Of a stretch of DNA of 64,000 bases, positions 6,959 through 15,231 are shown piece after piece. This stretch comes from Neisseriaceae bacterium HSC-16F19 (GTDB lineage: Bacteria; Pseudomonadota; Gammaproteobacteria; Burkholderiales; Neisseriaceae). The notes under the pieces are model-generated. The model saw only the letters and a program-made list of their open reading frames with translations. It ran no database searches and had not been told where the DNA came from. The position numbers were made by a program, and so were the translations under genes. Position 1 is the first letter of the stretch. The number at the start of each line of letters is the position of its first letter. The stretch is taken from NCBI RefSeq assembly GCF_024171525.1, contig NZ_JALJZY010000010.1:36417-100416 (forward strand), written 5' to 3'.

Positions 6959-8314
6959 CTAAAGCGGCGGTGTTGTTTCAGGCAGCCTGAATACGGCCAC
7001 CGATTCCACATGGGCGGTTTGGGGAAAGAGGTTGAGTATGCCGCCTTCGGTACAGACATAGCCGTGGCGGCGCAGGGTGGCGGTGTCGCGGGCCAAGGTG
7101 GCGGGATTGCAGGAAACATACACAATGGTGTGCGGCCGTTGTTGCGGCGGCAGATTGTCCAAGGCGCCGACCAAGGCGGCGGCTCCGGCGCGCGGCGGAT
7201 CGAGCAGCCATTTGTCGGCACGGCCCCATTGGCGCAGGCGGCGGCCGTCGACTTTGAACAAATCCGCCGCTTCAAAACGGCAATGTGCGTCCAAACCGTT
7301 GTCGCGTGCCATTTTGGTGGCGCGCTCGGCCATGGCGGCCACGCCTTCGATGCCCAGCACTTCTGCGCCCATGCGGGCGATGGGCAGGCTGAAATTGCCC
7401 AGGCCGCAAAACCAGTCGATGATGCGCTCATTAGGCTGCGGCGCCAGCGCGTGCAGGGCGCGGGATACCATCAAAGCGTTCATGCGGTGGTTGATTTGGG
7501 TGAAATCGTCGGGCCGGTAGGCAATGCGGATGCCGAAATCGGGCAGGGTATAATCGAGCGGCGGCGGGTTTTCAGGCAGCCACGCTTGCACGCGCCGGCG
7601 CGGGTATTGCAGCCACAGCGATTCGTGCGCACCGCGTTGGGCCAGCCAGGCTTGCAGGGCTTGTTGTGTGTGTGCCGAAGGAGTGCGGCCGATGTGCAGT
7701 ACCCAGGCCAGATGGTCTTCGCCTTGGGCAAAAGAAACGCCGCTTAAATCCAAAGCACGGTGATGCGCCTGCAGCAGTGCTTTGAGTGCGGACAGGGCGG
7801 CGGACACGGTGTGCGGCAGCACCGGGCAGGTGTCGGTATCGACCACATCATGGCTGGCGGCTGCCTGAAAACCCAGTTGCAAACGGCCTTGTTCATCAAC
7901 GGCGGCGCTGAGGCGCGCCCGTTGGCGGTAATGCCAGGGCAGGCCGTAAACGGGCGTGAGTATGCTTTGCGGCAGGCCGCCGCCGATGCGCTGCATCTGC
8001 TCCTCCCACACCCGCTGTTTCAAGGCCACTTGGGCGGATGCCTCGATGTGTTGCAGACCGCAGCCGCCGCAGCGGCCAAAAACGGCACAGCGCGGTGCGG
8101 TGCGTGCAGGACTGGTGCGGTGATAATGCCGTACCCGGCCTTCGGCAAAATTTTTGTGTTCGTGGCGGATGTCCAAGGTAACGGTTTCGCCCGGCAGGGC
8201 TTGGGGAATAAACACCACTTGGCCGTTGTGGCGGGCCACGCCGCGACCTTGGTGGTCGAAGCCGTGCACGGTCACGGTGGCGCACCCGGCGCCCGGATTG
8301 TGTTTGCTGACCAA
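6959..8314 (-). CDS. rlmD: 23S rRNA (uracil-1939-C5)-methyltransferase RlmD
   Basis: Iron-sulfur, SAM-dependent methyltransferase that makes m5U1939 in 23S rRNA. The 451-residue reading has an N-terminal TRAM-like domain (about 10-65) and the [4Fe-4S] cysteines C76, C82 and C85 in CAVFGRCGGCGLQH plus C163 in DTCPVL. It also has the SAM motif DWFCGLGNFSLPIA, and LDPPRAGA with catalytic VSCNPATLARD near the C terminus. No ATG lies at a sensible position: I place the start at a TTG (8314) with AAAGG upstream. The frame stays open far upstream, opposite the L,D-transpeptidase gene, but that part is not coding. The coding region carries an uptake sequence. Confidence 0.92.
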   Translation of the reverse strand: MVSKHNPGAGCATVTVHGFDHQGRGVARHNGQVVFIPQALPGETVTLDIRHEHKNFAEGRVRHYHRTSPARTAPRCAVFGRCGGCGLQHIEASAQVALKQRVWEEQMQRIGGGLPQSILTPVYGLPWHYRQRARLSAAVDEQGRLQLGFQAAASHDVVDTDTCPVLPHTVSAALSALKALLQAHHRALDLSGVSFAQGEDHLAWVLHIGRTPSAHTQQALQAWLAQRGAHESLWLQYPRRRVQAWLPENPPPLDYTLPDFGIRIAYRPDDFTQINHRMNALMVSRALHALAPQPNERIIDWFCGLGNFSLPIARMGAEVLGIEGVAAMAERATKMARDNGLDAHCRFEAADLFKVDGRRLRQWGRADKWLLDPPRAGAAALVGALDNLPPQQRPHTIVYVSCNPATLARDTATLRRHGYVCTEGGILNLFPQTAHVESVAVFRLPETTPPL

Positions 8315-8413
8315 AATCAGACACCTTTCAGCCCAAAAACGCAGATTGAGGATGCGCTGTGGGTACAAAACAGAGTAAATAGCGTATGATTCACGCTCGT
8401 TTGAACCGGCATT

Positions 8414-9376
8414 ATGCAGAAAAACAGTATGAAAAATAAAATCATTTTCGGTATGGGCCTGGCGCTGGCCACGGCTTGGGCGCAGGCCAATACGCCGCTG
8501 CCCGATTTTACACCGCCCGCGCAGGGCCAGCAGGTGGTGATCAATATTCCGCAGCTGAAGCTGTTTTTGTATCAGGACGGCCGCCTGCTGAAAAGCTACA
8601 GCGTGGCGGTGGGCAAAAACCAGACCCGCACGCCCATTGGCGATTACAAAATCGGCGCCAAAGCCTATAACCCCACCTGGCACGTGCCTTTGAGCATCCG
8701 CAAAGGCCCGGACGGCAAGCGCCTGACCGTGCCGCCCGGTCCCAATAATCCGCTCGGTCCGGTATTTGTGCGCATGGGCGACCCCAAGCTGGGTTTGGGC
8801 ATCCACGGCACCAATGCCCCGGCCAGCGTGCCGGGTGTGCGCAGCCACGGTTGCGTGCGCATGCACAACGCCAATGCGCTGGAATTTGCCAAATCGGTGA
8901 AAAGCGGTGCCGATGCGGCGGTGATTTACCAAATGGCCTCGCTGAATGCGGATGAGGCCGACCACCTGTGGCTGGCCGCCTACCGCGACCCTTATGTGCA
9001 GAAAAATCTCGACCGCAGCGCCCTGCAAAGCAGCATCGAGCAATGGGCGGGCAGCAACCAGCTTTCCGTGCAGCAGGCGCGTGTGGATGCGGTGCTGAAA
9101 GCCCGCAGCGGTCGTTTGGTGTGCATTACCTGTAGCGGCCAGCAAAACAAGGTTAAAGGCAGCCTGCGTGCGCTGAGCTGGGAAAACGGCAGCGGTACGC
9201 TGATTGAGCCGGCACCGGTCTTTGATGTGCCTATGGCCGAAGAAGATGTGGTGCTGCCCATGGGCAGCGGTGTGGAAGTGGCTGTTGATGCCCTGCCGGT
9301 AGCCGATACCGGCGGCAGCAGCCTCGTGCCCCTGCGCGCCCGCGAACGTCCTTTGCTGCCGGTGAATGTGCACTAA
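8414..9376 (+). CDS. L,D-transpeptidase (YkuD domain)
   Basis: Periplasmic enzyme that forms 3-3 cross-links in peptidoglycan or anchors proteins to it. The 320-residue protein has a signal peptide ending near ANA (residues 1-25), a substrate-binding stretch INIPQLKLFLYQDG, and the YkuD signature from H131 (IHGTNAP) to SHGCVRMH with catalytic C147 and R149. The last 110 residues (CITCSGQQN and a hydrophobic acidic tail) are outside the catalytic domain and unassigned. ATG at 8414 is chosen; ATG at 8429 is an alternative that gives a shorter signal peptide. Divergent from rlmD across 99 bases. Confidence 0.9.
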   Translation: MQKNSMKNKIIFGMGLALATAWAQANTPLPDFTPPAQGQQVVINIPQLKLFLYQDGRLLKSYSVAVGKNQTRTPIGDYKIGAKAYNPTWHVPLSIRKGPDGKRLTVPPGPNNPLGPVFVRMGDPKLGLGIHGTNAPASVPGVRSHGCVRMHNANALEFAKSVKSGADAAVIYQMASLNADEADHLWLAAYRDPYVQKNLDRSALQSSIEQWAGSNQLSVQQARVDAVLKARSGRLVCITCSGQQNKVKGSLRALSWENGSGTLIEPAPVFDVPMAEEDVVLPMGSGVEVAVDALPVADTGGSSLVPLRARERPLLPVNVH

Positions 9377-9396
9377 ATTCTGCTACAGCATCAATA

Positions 9397-9499
9397 ATAC
9401 CAATTCAAAAAAATAAGATAACAAGACGGTGAGCCGAAGACAGTACAGGTAGTACGGCAAGGCGAGACAACGCGGTTAGATTATTTTTTGGATTGGTAT
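9397..9499. mobile_element. Correia-type (CREE/NEMIS) element, ATACCAAT-ended subtype
   Basis: Terminal inverted repeats ATACCAATTCAAAAAA and its complement enclose the standard core read in reverse (GCCGAAGACAGTACAGGTAG then GGCAAGGCGAGACAACGC). Length about 103 bases, the size of the short, internally deleted Correia form. The ends differ from the TATAGTC type seen elsewhere in the window. Confidence 0.75.
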
Positions 9500-9500
9500 A

Positions 9501-9534
9501 AAGGCTGCCTGAAAAGTTTTCAGGCAGCCTTTTT
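9501..9534. terminator. Inverted uptake-sequence pair, bidirectional terminator
   Basis: AAAGGCTGCCTGAAAA..TTTTCAGGCAGCCTTTTT between the converging L,D-transpeptidase and murA genes. Confidence 0.75.
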
Positions 9535-9717
9535 CATATATACAGAGGCTGAGACCTTTGCAAAACCCACAAAGAAAAAGAGCAGGATGTTTGGGATTGC
9601 GGGTAGGGTGTGTGCCGCAGGCACGCACGCGTTTTTAAACGATTGTTTTATCAAAGAACACGTGCGTGGCGTACCGCCACACACCCTACACGGTATCGCT
9701 TTTTCATATATACAGAG
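9529..9717. repeat. 170-base insertion flanked by a 19-base direct repeat
   Basis: CTTTTTCATATATACAGAG occurs at 9529-9547 and 9699-9717. Between the copies are one GAGACCTTTGCAAAA end (9551-9565) and a GTAG-headed inverted repeat (9603-9689, GTAGGGTGTGTGCCGC..CACACCCTAC). The second direct repeat abuts the murA stop codon. Confidence 0.65.
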
Positions 9718-9720
9718 ACT

Positions 9721-10971
9721 TTAAGCAATGCGCTCGATGTGTGCGCCCACGGCACCCAGTTTCTGTTCGATATGCTCGTAGCCGCGGTCCAGATGGTAGA
9801 TGCGTTCGACCACGGTTTCGCCTTCGGCCACCAGTCCGGCAATCACCAGGCTGGCGGAGGCGCGCAAATCGGTGGCCATCACTGTGGCGCCGGAGAGTTT
9901 GCCCACGCCGGTCACCACTGCGGTGTGGTTTTCGGCGGAGATGTTGGCACCCATGCGGTTGAGTTCGGGCACATGCATAAAGCGGTTTTCAAAAATGGTT
10001 TCCACCACTTTGGCACTGCCTTCGGCGATGGTGTTCATGGCCATAAACTGCGCCTGCATGTCGGTGGGAAAACCGGGGTGCGGCATGGTGCGGATGTTCA
10101 CCGCCTTGGGGCGGCCCTGCATGTCGATGGCAATCCAGTCGTCACCGGCTTCGATAATGGCGCCGGCTTCCACCAGTTTGTCCAATACCGCCTGCATGGT
10201 CTTCGGTGCCGCTTTGCGCAACACCACTTTGCCACCGGTCATGGCCACGGCGCAGAGGAAGGTGCCTGCTTCGATGCGGTCGGGCACCACGCTGTGGGTA
10301 CAGCCGTGCAGGCTGTCCACGCCTTCGATGGTCATGGTGGAGGTGCCTATGCCCTGAATGCGCGCGCCCATTTTTACCAGGCAGTCGGCCAAATCCACCA
10401 CTTCGGGTTCGATGGCGCAGTTTTCCAAAATGGTGGTGCCTTCGGCCAGAGTGGCGGCCATGAGCAGGTTTTCGGTGCCGCCCACGGTGACCATGTCCAT
10501 CACCACGCGCGCGCCTTTGAGGCGGCCGCGGGCTTTGACATAACCGTGTTCGATGGTGATTTCCGCACCCATGGCTTCCAAGCCTTTGAGGTGCTGGTCC
10601 ACCGGGCGCGAGCCGATGGCGCAGCCGCCGGGCAGGCTCACCTGGGCTTCGCCGAAATGTGCCAGCGTGGGGCCGAGCACCAGAATGGAGGCACGCATGG
10701 TTTTAACCAAATCATAGGGGGCGCAGGTGTTGTTGAGGGTGGCGCAGTTGATTTCGAATTCGTGCACATTGTCGGTAAGCACGCGCGCACCCATGCCTTG
10801 CAGCAGTTTTTGCGTGGTTTTCACGTCGCGCAGCATGGGCACATTGGTCAGGCGCAGGGTGTCTTTGGTGAGCAGGGCGGCGCACATCAGCGGCAGGGCC
10901 GCGTTTTTGGCGCCGGAAATGGTGATTTCGCCGTTAAGCGGGCCGTTGCCGGTGATTTTGAGTTTGTCCAT
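9721..10971 (-). CDS. murA: UDP-N-acetylglucosamine 1-carboxyvinyltransferase
   Basis: First committed step of peptidoglycan synthesis: adds enolpyruvate from PEP to UDP-GlcNAc; target of fosfomycin. The 416-residue protein has ISGAKNAALP with K22, the PEP-reactive cysteine C116 in LPGGCAIGSRPVDQH, the GGTENLLMAA and DRIEAGTFL segments, and ATDLRASASLVIAGL near the C terminus. Length is typical. The presence of Cys, not Asp, at 116 predicts fosfomycin sensitivity of the enzyme. ATG at 10971 with a weak AAGA site. It is last in a minus-strand series with ibaG and an ABC exporter, an order common in Beta- and Gammaproteobacteria. Confidence 0.97.
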   Translation of the reverse strand: MDKLKITGNGPLNGEITISGAKNAALPLMCAALLTKDTLRLTNVPMLRDVKTTQKLLQGMGARVLTDNVHEFEINCATLNNTCAPYDLVKTMRASILVLGPTLAHFGEAQVSLPGGCAIGSRPVDQHLKGLEAMGAEITIEHGYVKARGRLKGARVVMDMVTVGGTENLLMAATLAEGTTILENCAIEPEVVDLADCLVKMGARIQGIGTSTMTIEGVDSLHGCTHSVVPDRIEAGTFLCAVAMTGGKVVLRKAAPKTMQAVLDKLVEAGAIIEAGDDWIAIDMQGRPKAVNIRTMPHPGFPTDMQAQFMAMNTIAEGSAKVVETIFENRFMHVPELNRMGANISAENHTAVVTGVGKLSGATVMATDLRASASLVIAGLVAEGETVVERIYHLDRGYEHIEQKLGAVGAHIERIA

Positions 10972-11059
10972 AAGTCTTGATTGTGCGGGATGGCTTTCAG
11001 GTTGCCTGAAAGCGCAAAAGCGTTATTATAAGTGTTTTTGTGTTTGGGGCGGACGGTTT

Positions 11060-11098
11060 GTTTTTCAGGCAGCCCGAGAGCACAGGCTGCCTGAAAAC
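11060..11098 (-). terminator. Inverted uptake-sequence pair after ibaG
   Basis: GGTTTTCAGGCAGCC..GGCTGCCTGAAAA type hairpin just downstream of the ibaG stop on the minus strand; one copy is imperfect (CAGCCCGAG). It may separate ibaG from murA transcription. Confidence 0.6.
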
Positions 11099-11100
11099 CG

Positions 11101-11352
11101 TCAGCCGCCGTTTTTGGCCGCCCATTCCGCCGGGGTGGCGGCGGTGGTGATGGACAGGGCGTGCAGTTCGTTGCTGGCGATGCGTGCGGCCAAGCCGTCT
11201 TTAATCAGGCGGTGGCGGGCCAGGCGCGCCTTGCCTTCAAAAGCGGGGGAGACGATGTGGGCGAAGAAATGGTGGCCGTCACCTTCCACTTCGATGTGCT
11301 CGATGGGGATGATGTCGGCAATCATGGCCTGAACTTGTTCGGGGGTCAGCAT
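11101..11352 (-). CDS. ibaG: BolA-family protein IbaG
   Basis: An 83-residue BolA/IbaG-type protein, thought to work with monothiol glutaredoxins in iron-sulfur handling. Visible family features: IEVEGDGHHFFAHIVSPAFEG, then RLARHRLIKDGL with the conserved RH..V/I pattern, and ELHALSITTAATPAEW. The ATG at 11352 has AAGGAA eight bases upstream. It lies 12 bases after the DUF1543 gene and ahead of murA, the same neighbourhood as E. coli ibaG-murA, which supports the IbaG rather than BolA assignment. Confidence 0.9.
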   Translation of the reverse strand: MLTPEQVQAMIADIIPIEHIEVEGDGHHFFAHIVSPAFEGKARLARHRLIKDGLAARIASNELHALSITTAATPAEWAAKNGG

Positions 11353-11364
11353 GGTGGTGTTTCC

Positions 11365-11919
11365 TTAAGGGGTGAATTTTTTGCGGCTGATATAACCGAT
11401 GTGGAGCGTATCTTCGCTGCCGTCGGCTTCAGGTTCGATGCAGAGGGTGTATTGTGCACCGTCTGCGGCGCTCAGTACATCGCCCACGATATGGATGTCG
11501 TCCACATCTACGGCCAATTGGTCGTCGATGTGCGACACCGCGCCGGGGAAATCGAAATCGCGGTAAAAAGCGCTCTCTTTGGCCCGGCGCACGGCGGTGG
11601 CCATATCCGGCGCCACCAGCAGCATTTTGTGGTGGTATTCTTCAAAATCGCCGCGGCGGTAACCGCCGAGATTGATAAAAAACAGTTTTAAACCACTCTC
11701 TTGCGCTTGGGCACGCGGCAGCACGGTAATACGGTGTCCGTCCACGCGGGTAACGGCGCGCCAGCAGTCGATATGCCAGCGTCCGGCCGCTTCCGGCCAA
11801 GCAGTATCGATGGTGGCGGCCAAGTCGGGCGCCTGTGCGGCGATGCCGAACAGGACATCGTGTTGTTCGATTAAACGCCCGGGCAAAGTGGCGCCGATTT
11901 TGAGCATAAACAATTGCAT
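11365..11919 (-). CDS. DUF1543 domain protein
   Basis: A 184-residue soluble protein without signal peptide. It has the DUF1543 features LFMLKIGATLPGR-LIEQHDVLFGIA and LKLFFINLGGYRRGDFEEYHHKMLLVA. A second partial copy of the fold (HIDDQLAVDVDDIHIV) follows. Function unknown. Its ATG is one base after the stop of the ABC permease gene and its stop is 12 bases before ibaG, so it is translated from the same transcript. Confidence 0.82.
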   Translation of the reverse strand: MQLFMLKIGATLPGRLIEQHDVLFGIAAQAPDLAATIDTAWPEAAGRWHIDCWRAVTRVDGHRITVLPRAQAQESGLKLFFINLGGYRRGDFEEYHHKMLLVAPDMATAVRRAKESAFYRDFDFPGAVSHIDDQLAVDVDDIHIVGDVLSAADGAQYTLCIEPEADGSEDTLHIGYISRKKFTP

Positions 11920-11920
11920 C

Positions 11921-12682
11921 TTATTGCCTTAATTTCCAGCCGGATTGCAACACGGTATATAACGCAGCGGCCAGTACGGCGGTAAAGCCGCCGACCACCG
12001 AGAGCGACAGCCACGGCGATACGTCGCTGCTGCCGAAAAAGCCGTAGCGGAAGCCGTCTATCATGTAAAACACCGGATTGGCCTGACTGAGGGTGCGCCA
12101 AAACGGTGGCAGCGAGTGAATAGAATAAAACACGCCGGAGAGAAAGGTGAGTGGCATGATGAGGAAGTTTTGAAAGGATGCCAGCTGGTCGAATTTCTCC
12201 GCCACAATGCCCGCCAGCAGGCCGAACATGCCCATGATGGTGCAGCCCAGCAGCGCGAACAGTATTATCCACAAGACATTGTGCGGCACGGGCAGGCCGA
12301 ACCCGGCGGTCACCGCCACCACCCCGGCGCCGACCATCAGCCCGCGCACCACCGCCGCGCCGACATAGGCGCCGAAAAAGGCGGCGGTGGACAAGGGCGG
12401 CAGCAGGATAAACACCAGATTGCCGGTGAGGCGCGACTGAATCAGGCTGGAGGAGGCATTGGCAAAGGCGTTTTGCGTCATGGCCATCATGGCCAGGCCG
12501 GGAATCAGAAAGGCGCTGTAACCCACGCCGGGCAGCACATTGCCGTGGCCGCGCATCACATGCGAGAAAATCAGCTGGTAGAGCAGGGCGGTGAGTATGG
12601 GCGCGGACAGGGTTTGCAGGCCCACCTTCCAAAAGCGCAGCAGCTCTTTTTTAAACAGGGTGTAAAAACCGGTCAGATTCAT
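11921..12682 (-). CDS. ABC-2 type transporter permease
   Basis: A 253-residue membrane protein with six apparent hydrophobic segments, belonging to the YadH/ABC-2 permease family. The N-terminal FYTLFKKELLRFWKVG amphipathic segment and the MMAMTQNAFANASSS and PLTFLSGVFYSIHSLPP segments are typical. Substrate unknown. Its ATG overlaps the ATPase gene stop by four bases (ATGA), so the two form one exporter. Homologous pairs sit next to bolA-murA in other Betaproteobacteria, so an envelope-related substrate is a reasonable inference only. Confidence 0.88.
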   Translation of the reverse strand: MNLTGFYTLFKKELLRFWKVGLQTLSAPILTALLYQLIFSHVMRGHGNVLPGVGYSAFLIPGLAMMAMTQNAFANASSSLIQSRLTGNLVFILLPPLSTAAFFGAYVGAAVVRGLMVGAGVVAVTAGFGLPVPHNVLWIILFALLGCTIMGMFGLLAGIVAEKFDQLASFQNFLIMPLTFLSGVFYSIHSLPPFWRTLSQANPVFYMIDGFRYGFFGSSDVSPWLSLSVVGGFTAVLAAALYTVLQSGWKLRQ

Positions 12683-13596
12683 GCCGCCGCTCCCGCTTTG
12701 TCGCTGGTCAGGCGCAAAAACACGTCTTCCAAGTCGGTTTCCAAGAGCTGCATGCGTTTGATGGCAATGCCGTCGAATTGCAGTGCCTGCAACACAAAGG
12801 CCAGCTCGCTGTAATCGGCCAGGCGCAACAGATAATGATGGCCGTCTTCTTCCAGCAGACAGCGGTGCAGGCTTTCAGGCAGCCTGTTGTCCAGCACCAG
12901 CTCCAGGCGCAGCTGTGATTCGGCCTGCAACAGATTGGCGGTGCTGTCCAGCGCCACCAGACGGCCGTGTTTCATCATGGCGATGCGATCGCACAGGCTT
13001 TGCGCTTCTTCCAGATAATGGGTGGTGAGGATGATGGTGTGGCCCTGGCGGTTGATTTCTTCGATAAACTGCCACAGGCTCTGGCGCAATTCCACGTCCA
13101 CACCGGCGGTGGGCTCGTCGAGCACGATGACCGGCGGGCGGTGTACCAAGGCTTGGGCCACCATCACACGCCGCTTCATACCGCCGGAAAGGTTGCGGGT
13201 ATTGGTGTCGGCTTTGTCGTCCAGCCCCAGTTTGTGGATGATTTCGTCTATCCAGTCGTCGTTGCGGCGGATGCCGAAATAGCCGGACTGGAAACGCAGC
13301 GCTTCGCGCACGCTGAAAAAGGGGTCGAAAACCAGTTCCTGCGGCACCACGCCCAAGCTCATGCGCGCGGCGTGGGCAGCGGTGTGTACATCGTGGCCGT
13401 TAACGGCGATGCGGCCGCTGCTCAAACGGCTCAAACCGGCCATGGCGGAAATCAGCGTGGTTTTGCCGGCGCCGTTGGGGCCGAGCAGGCCGAAAAACTC
13501 GCCGGGCTCAACGCGGAAACTGACGCCGTGCAAGGCGGTAAAGCCGTTGGCGTAGGTCTTGACGGCTTGGTCGATCAATAGGGCGGGCGTGGACAT
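12679..13596 (-). CDS. ABC transporter ATP-binding protein (YadG/CcmA type)
   Basis: A 305-residue ATPase: Walker A GPNGAGKTT (39-47), Q-loop VVPQELVF, signature LSGGMKRR (136-143), Walker B LDEPTAG (159-165) and the switch histidine in LTTHYLEEA. The C-terminal 90 residues after about 220 form the short accessory domain of the exporter class. It is the first gene of the exporter-DUF1543-ibaG-murA series; an uptake sequence lies immediately upstream. Partner permease follows with a four-base overlap. Confidence 0.92.
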   Translation of the reverse strand: MSTPALLIDQAVKTYANGFTALHGVSFRVEPGEFFGLLGPNGAGKTTLISAMAGLSRLSSGRIAVNGHDVHTAAHAARMSLGVVPQELVFDPFFSVREALRFQSGYFGIRRNDDWIDEIIHKLGLDDKADTNTRNLSGGMKRRVMVAQALVHRPPVIVLDEPTAGVDVELRQSLWQFIEEINRQGHTIILTTHYLEEAQSLCDRIAMMKHGRLVALDSTANLLQAESQLRLELVLDNRLPESLHRCLLEEDGHHYLLRLADYSELAFVLQALQFDGIAIKRMQLLETDLEDVFLRLTSDKAGAAA

Positions 13597-13670
13597 GGAT
13601 GGTTCTAAGGCTGCCTGAAAACAGGCTTATATTTATGGATGGGATGTGTGTTATAGGTACGCAGCCAAAT

Positions 13671-13853
13671 TCAGTTCTGTTCAGTCTTGCCGTCATCCCA
13701 CACCGGTGCGGCGGGCACGGTATAGCGCTCCTGCGCCCATTCGCCCAAATCAATCAGCTTGCAGCGTTCGCTGCAAAACGGGCGGTAGCGGTTTTCAGGC
13801 AGCCAGGCCACGGCTTGGCCGCAGGTAGGGCAGGCTACGGTGGGCGTACTCAT
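13671..13853 (-). CDS. yacG: DNA gyrase inhibitor YacG
   Basis: A 60-residue zinc protein with CPTCGQ (C8, C11) and PFCSERCKLIDLGEWA (C27, C31), the YacG pattern. In E. coli YacG binds GyrB and inhibits gyrase. The start at 13853 overlaps the zapD stop by four bases. The stretch WLPENR between the cysteine pairs is encoded partly by an uptake-sequence copy, close to the usual W-PEN-RPFC consensus of the family. It is the last gene of the pil-coaE-zapD series, a conserved order in Proteobacteria. Confidence 0.93.
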   Translation of the reverse strand: MSTPTVACPTCGQAVAWLPENRYRPFCSERCKLIDLGEWAQERYTVPAAPVWDDGKTEQN

Positions 13854-14626
13854 GAACGGATGACCGGGTCGAAGCTGCACATCAGCAGTTGGAAGGGAAT
13901 ATCGCCGCCCAAAACCGCACCGCGCGCCTGCTGTTGCGAGGTCTGCAAGAAACGGATGTGGGTAAAGTATTTATTGGCCGATACTTCCGGCATGGCGGCA
14001 TGGGCAGTATCGATGTCGATGGCCAGGAGATGGATGTTCTGCGCCATGCTGTTGTGCTGGTAATTGCCGCTGCGGGTGTGGCAGGCCACGCTCCAGCTGT
14101 TGCTGCGCAAGATATAGAGCAAGAGGTAAATCGCCTCAAAAGTGGGCAGCAGGCTCTGTATCCACTGGTGCAGGTCGTGACGTCGCTGGGCCGGATGCTG
14201 TTGCTGCCAGAAATGGTAGGAGGGCAGGTCAAACGGGCTGGTGCCGCCGGGAATGAGCATGCGCTGTTTGATGGCCATCAGCCATTCGTTTTCGCGCAGG
14301 TGCTGGCCGAATTTCTGCTGCACGTTTTGCAGGTTCTGCATGGCCTGTTGCAGGGCATCCAGGCGCGCCTGCTGCTCGGCCTCCGTCCATTGCGCATATT
14401 GGCCGACCAAGCCTTTTTGCCGCTCCAATTCCTGCAGGATTTCCAGTTTCAATTCGGCACGCGAAGCGGCTTCCATGATTTCAAACAGGGTTGCCAGGGC
14501 GTGGTGGTGGGCATAGAGATTGTCTTCGGCGCTGGTGTCGCGGAAACGGGCAAACAGGTATTCGATGCGCAGAAAATGGCGCACGCGTTCGGAGAGCGGA
14601 TGTTCGTAACGGATGGTGTCGGTCAT
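13850..14626 (-). CDS. zapD: Cell division protein ZapD
   Basis: A 258-residue FtsZ-ring bundling factor. The N-terminal helical part has YEHPLSERVRHFLRIEYLF, and the beta-rich half has LPSYHFWQQQHPAQRRHDL-HQW and LLLYILRSNSWSVACHT, both characteristic. The start codon overlaps the coaE stop by four bases and its stop overlaps yacG, giving a fully coupled coaE-zapD-yacG block. Length matches the family (about 250). Confidence 0.93.
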   Translation of the reverse strand: MTDTIRYEHPLSERVRHFLRIEYLFARFRDTSAEDNLYAHHHALATLFEIMEAASRAELKLEILQELERQKGLVGQYAQWTEAEQQARLDALQQAMQNLQNVQQKFGQHLRENEWLMAIKQRMLIPGGTSPFDLPSYHFWQQQHPAQRRHDLHQWIQSLLPTFEAIYLLLYILRSNSWSVACHTRSGNYQHNSMAQNIHLLAIDIDTAHAAMPEVSANKYFTHIRFLQTSQQQARGAVLGGDIPFQLLMCSFDPVIRS

Positions 14627-15231
14627 GGCGTGGCGGCACTGAGTGTTTGGTAGAAGCGGTGCAGGCGCCCGACGGCAGCCTGCAAATCGTCGAGGCTGCC
14701 TTCGTTGCGGATAACATCGTCGGCAGCGGCCAGACGACGGCTGCGCTCAGCCTGTTGCGCCATGATAGCACGGACTGCGTCTGTGGTAAGCCCGTTGCGC
14801 GCCATCACCCGCGCTATTTGCGTCGACTCTTCCGCATCGATGACCACAATGCGCTCCACCAAAGCCTGAAACTGCGGCGCTTCAATCAGCAGCGGAATGT
14901 CCATAATGCCGTAACCCAAAGGCGTGGGCGTGTTGTCGCGAGCCTCTTGCAGGGCTTGGAAAATCAGCGGATGCAGGATGCGCTCCAGTTTTTCCTTTTC
15001 CTCGGGCTGCCTGAAAACACGTTGGCGCAAGGCATCGCGATCCAATTCGCCCTGCTCGTTAAACAGCCCGTCGCCCCAGGTGGTGCGGATGGCGGGCAGG
15101 GCGGCACCTTGGGGCGCCGTGAGTGCGCGTGCGAGGGCATCGGCATCCAAAACCGGGACCCCAAGCGCGGCAAAAGCGGCCGTCGCTGCCGACTTGCCGC
15201 TGCCGATGCCGCCGGTGAGGCCCACCCACAT
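14623..15231 (-). CDS. coaE: Dephospho-CoA kinase
   Basis: Last step of coenzyme A synthesis. The 202-residue protein has the P-loop GGIGSGKS (7-14), the DADALAR motif for CoA binding, and the helical LID with VVIDAEESTQIARVMARNGL. Start and stop overlap the neighbouring pilD and zapD genes (TGATG and ATGA). One uptake sequence lies inside the coding region. Confidence 0.95.
   Translation of the reverse strand: MWVGLTGGIGSGKSAATAAFAALGVPVLDADALARALTAPQGAALPAIRTTWGDGLFNEQGELDRDALRQRVFRQPEEKEKLERILHPLIFQALQEARDNTPTPLGYGIMDIPLLIEAPQFQALVERIVVIDAEESTQIARVMARNGLTTDAVRAIMAQQAERSRRLAAADDVIRNEGSLDDLQAAVGRLHRFYQTLSAATP

Noticed and set aside
8315..9373. Possible large N-terminal extension of RlmD
   Set aside because: The extension is antisense to the L,D-transpeptidase gene and lacks similarity; the TRAM and Fe-S domains begin at about 8314.
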